DNA from: Actinoplanes campanulatus
Lineage (GTDB): Bacteria; Actinomycetota; Actinomycetes; Mycobacteriales; Micromonosporaceae
DNA length: 64,000 bases
Assembly: GCF_014647795.1 (NCBI RefSeq)
Contig: NZ_BMPW01000001.1
Coordinates: 186,001 to 250,000, forward strand
Direction: 5' to 3'
Position 1 is the stretch's first letter. Each line of letters opens with the position of its first letter. The notes beneath the pieces are model-generated. The model ran no database searches, had not been told where the DNA came from, and worked only from the letters and a program-made list of their open reading frames with translations. Made by a program: the position numbers and the translations under genes. This document shows positions 61,660 to 64,000 of the stretch, piece after piece.

Positions 61660-62564
61660 GACGGTTCCCGCTCGATCACCACGTCGCCACCGAGCCGTCC
61701 GTGCGCGGGTTCCCGGGTGACCGTGCCCGCGTCGATCATCGAGTGCAGCACCCGGGTCGCGTCGGCGGCCCGGTAGACGGTCTCGGTGAGGGCGAAGGTG
61801 CGCAATTCGGTCACGGTTGCCCGGCCCACCTCGGACAGGTGGGCCAGCAGTTCACGGCGCAGCGGTCCGGGATCGGGACGGAGCGCGATGTCGATCAGAT
61901 GGCGCTCCGGATCGGCGGGATCACGTAGGCGTACCCCGGCGAATTCGTCGACCGCCCAGAGCGCCTCCTTGAAGCTCTCCAGGCTCTTCGCGGAGGTGGT
62001 GGCGAAAGCCACCACCTCTCCGGGCTCCGGCCCGGTGGCCAGCTCGGCCGCCGTCACCAGCGGAAATCCCAGGCCCCGATAGGGGTCGACCGGGCTGCCG
62101 GGCGGCAGCGCCAGCAGCACCTCGGCCGGCTTACCGGCCGCGATCGCGCCGACGGTGGTCACCGCGGGCGGTTCACCCACGGCCGTCGCGTCGAGAAACC
62201 CCAGCAGCGGTACGCGCACCGCGCCGGCCGCACGCAACGCCACCGGCAGCCGCTCGTCCGTCCCGCCGCCCACCGGAAGCACCGTGAGCCCGGCCCCCGC
62301 GCCGGCGTCCCGTTGCGCCGCGGTGAGCCGCTCCCCCACGCCGGCGACGTCGGCGCCCACCGCCACCATGGACAGTTCCCGCCCGCGGGACAGGCCGGGC
62401 AGGTCGGCCAGGACCCGGATCGCCGCCTCCGCGGCCACCCCACCGTCCGCGTCGGCGTAGCCGTGCACATAGGTCGCCCGGCGGGCGTGATGAAGCGCAC
62501 CCGCGGCCCATGCCTGCAGGTGGCGGACGAGTAGTTCACGTTTCACAGCGCCTATTGGGGACAT
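61656..62564 (-). CDS. Conserved hypothetical protein with C-terminal winged-helix-like segment
   Basis: A 302-residue cytosolic protein I cannot name. The N-terminus (VKRELLVRHLQAWAAGALHHARRATYVHGYADADG) faintly recalls TcmP-type proteins in the way a helix leads into an aromatic-Gly-Asp strand, but their Cys motif is missing. The middle is Ala/Gly/Pro-rich alpha/beta. The last 70 residues (LRRELLAHLSEVGRATVTEL; YRAADATRVLHSMIDAGTVT) look like a winged helix. An in-frame GTG 18 bp inside the ATG is an alternative start. It converges with the DUF4236 gene with a 4-bp overlap. Confidence 0.55.
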   Translation of the reverse strand: MSPIGAVKRELLVRHLQAWAAGALHHARRATYVHGYADADGGVAAEAAIRVLADLPGLSRGRELSMVAVGADVAGVGERLTAAQRDAGAGAGLTVLPVGGGTDERLPVALRAAGAVRVPLLGFLDATAVGEPPAVTTVGAIAAGKPAEVLLALPPGSPVDPYRGLGFPLVTAAELATGPEPGEVVAFATTSAKSLESFKEALWAVDEFAGVRLRDPADPERHLIDIALRPDPGPLRRELLAHLSEVGRATVTELRTFALTETVYRAADATRVLHSMIDAGTVTREPAHGRLGGDVVIEREPS

Positions 62565-62621
62565 ACCGCAGTTTCTACCCTGTCCACTTAGCTACCGGAA
62601 ACTTGTACCCAGGGTGTTCGC

Positions 62622-64000
62622 ATGAGCACTATGGGATACATGGCCCCTCCGCTCGCCGAACTGACCGCCCAGGCGCAGACGCTCACGTCCGCCGGCGACC
62701 TCATGGGCGCGCGGGCCGTCCTCGACGACGTCCTCCGCGGCGCCGACGCCGATCCCCGCCGCGCCACCGCCGACCTCGCGGTGGCCGCCGCTCTGCACGC
62801 CCGGGTCCTGATCGCCCTCGGCGACCCCGAGTCGGCCCGGTTGTGGGCCGCCTTCGCGCACTCCGCCGAGGAGCGGCTGCACGGCCCGCGCGACGAGCGC
62901 ACCATCGCGGCCGCCGCCATGCACGCCGCGGTCCTCCAGCGGATCGGCCAGCACGGCCGGGCCGCCTCCGTCTACCACGACCTGATCGGCGAGCTGGCCC
63001 TGATGGACGGCCCCGACTCGCCGCGGGTGCTGGCCGCCGAGGCCGACCTGGCCACCGCCGAGCACGCGGCCGGCCACTGCGGCACGGCCCGGGCCCGGCT
63101 GGCCCGCGCCTGGCGGCGGCACAGCCGGGTGCACGGCGACGCCGCACCGGCCGGCATCAAGATGCTGGCCCGGCTGGGCGCCATGGAGCGCGAGTGCGGT
63201 CGCGACGAGGAGGCCCGCGAGCATCTGGAGCTGGCCGGCGAGCTGAGCGCCCGCCATCTGCCGGCCGACCACCCGCTGGCCCGGCAGGCGGCCGCGCTGG
63301 TCAGCGGCACGGCATCCGGCCGGCACACCTGCGGCACCCGGGACTCCTCCGGCGGGCGCCCGTTCCGGCCCTTCCCGCGCCGGCCCACCGTGCCCGACAC
63401 GACCGGGGCCCGGCCGTCGGTGTTCCCGGCCGAGGCGCCCGGCCAGCCGCCGCCCGACGACCGGCCCACCGATCCCAACGGCACCGTCTACCCGGTTCCG
63501 GCCGACGAGCTCTACGACGACATGCCACCGGCCGACGATCGCGAGACCGATCCCAACGGCACCGTCTACCAGCAGCCGCTCTATCTCAGCGACGTCCACC
63601 GGCTGCCCGGAGATCTGACCGGCCGGCACGCCCGGGCCGACACGCCGCCGCCGCTGCCCGGCAACCGTGCGCCCGACTACGGCGACGACGGCCGACCCCT
63701 GCCGGTCGGCACCGCGCCGACCGGCACCCGCAGCGACCCGCCGAACTCACGGCGCCTCCCGGTCCGTGCCGACCGGCCGGCCGGATCCCGCGTCGCCCAC
63801 CCGCTGCTGCTGGCCACGGTGCTCGCCGCCGGGGTGGCGGCGGCCGCCGTCGTGGTCATCCTGACCCTGCCCGGAGCGGACGGGGCCACCCAGCCGACCA
63901 CCCGGCCGGCCGTCCAGGAGCCGGTGAAACCCTCCACCGTGCCAGGCGCCCCACAGAACGTGCGGTTGCGCGACAACGGCGACAGCGTCTCCCTCCAGTG
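62622..64000 (+). CDS. TPR-like / single-pass membrane protein with extracytoplasmic domain, 3' end beyond window
   Basis: The visible 459 codons encode a cytoplasmic TPR-like helical repeat region (about 5-220: AQAQTLTSAGDLMGARAVLD; LQRIGQHGRAASVYHDLIGE; GAMERECGRDEEAREHLELA). A Pro/Asp-rich linker follows and contains a duplicated motif (TDPNGTVYPVP and TDPNGTVYQQP). One membrane helix (PLLLATVLAAGVAAAAVVVI) comes next. The final stretch PSTVPGAPQNVRLRDNGDSV is the typical beginning of an Fn3 domain. Function unknown; a sensor or scaffold crossing the membrane is likely. Later in-frame ATGs within 20 bp are possible starts. Confidence 0.75.
   Translation, partial: MSTMGYMAPPLAELTAQAQTLTSAGDLMGARAVLDDVLRGADADPRRATADLAVAAALHARVLIALGDPESARLWAAFAHSAEERLHGPRDERTIAAAAMHAAVLQRIGQHGRAASVYHDLIGELALMDGPDSPRVLAAEADLATAEHAAGHCGTARARLARAWRRHSRVHGDAAPAGIKMLARLGAMERECGRDEEAREHLELAGELSARHLPADHPLARQAAALVSGTASGRHTCGTRDSSGGRPFRPFPRRPTVPDTTGARPSVFPAEAPGQPPPDDRPTDPNGTVYPVPADELYDDMPPADDRETDPNGTVYQQPLYLSDVHRLPGDLTGRHARADTPPPLPGNRAPDYGDDGRPLPVGTAPTGTRSDPPNSRRLPVRADRPAGSRVAHPLLLATVLAAGVAAAAVVVILTLPGADGATQPTTRPAVQEPVKPSTVPGAPQNVRLRDNGDSVSLQ

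Overview
The window is high-GC actinobacterial chromosome. GTG starts are frequent and ATGA/GTGA stop-start overlaps are common. An SsgB-type sporulation protein, a Ddn-type deazaflavin-dependent oxidoreductase, an EspC-like type VII secretion substrate and several two-component systems suggest a sporulating filamentous genus, probably Micromonosporaceae (Actinoplanes-like). That placement is inference from gene content. I found no phage, no complete insertion sequence and no CRISPR array.

Layout. 1-3.2 kb: the 5' part of a secreted repeat protein, a two-domain DUF1540 cysteine-rich protein behind a DtxR/IdeR-like box, and a vapBC toxin-antitoxin pair with a large palindromic operator. 3.2-7.1 kb: a tightly overlapping four-gene operon encoding an NrtR-type Nudix protein, a J-domain/pseudokinase protein, a vWA protein and a divergent adenylosuccinate-synthetase homologue. 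7.1-11.9 kb: a deazaflavin oxidoreductase, a soluble molybdopterin oxidoreductase with an overlapping flavin reductase gene, an orphan CbiM-like permease and a MASE1 histidine kinase. 11.9-20.1 kb: a galactoside-utilisation operon (GH42, two ABC permeases, binding lipoprotein, GH36) divergent from its LacI regulator, with two matching operators between them. 20.2-26.3 kb: a small unknown protein, an SGNH esterase, a PknB-type kinase, a hybrid histidine kinase and a variant PRPP synthetase. 26.3-34.2 kb: two ABC ATPases and two very large FtsX-type permeases. 34.2-40.6 kb: a CorA-type transporter, an MFS exporter/TetR pair with nested operators, and a large secreted alpha-amylase with two CBM25-like domains.

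40.8-49.8 kb is the richest accessory region. A five-gene operon (SWIM-like Zn protein, uncharacterised protein, vWA protein, MoxR AAA+ ATPase, DUF5682-like protein) resembles the enterobacterial yehLMPQ set and other MoxR/vWA systems. Directly upstream lies a three-gene cassette that looks like a type VII secreted polymorphic toxin: an EspC-like partner, a long toxin with a nuclease-like C-terminus, and a small putative immunity protein.

49.9-64 kb: a GGDEF protein, an OmpR-type two-component system, an MMPL transporter, a PHM-like copper lipoprotein, a NarL-type response regulator, tRNA-Val(CAC), a PGPGW membrane protein, ssgB, AraC and Rrf2 regulators, a DUF4236-like protein, an unknown protein, and the start of a TPR/membrane/FN3-like protein that runs off the end. 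A 46-bp repeat sits upstream of both the MMPL and the NarL-type genes and suggests co-regulation.

The best candidates for an undescribed system are the Nudix/J-pseudokinase/vWA/PurA-like operon and the MoxR-vWA-DUF5682 operon with its adjoining toxin cassette.
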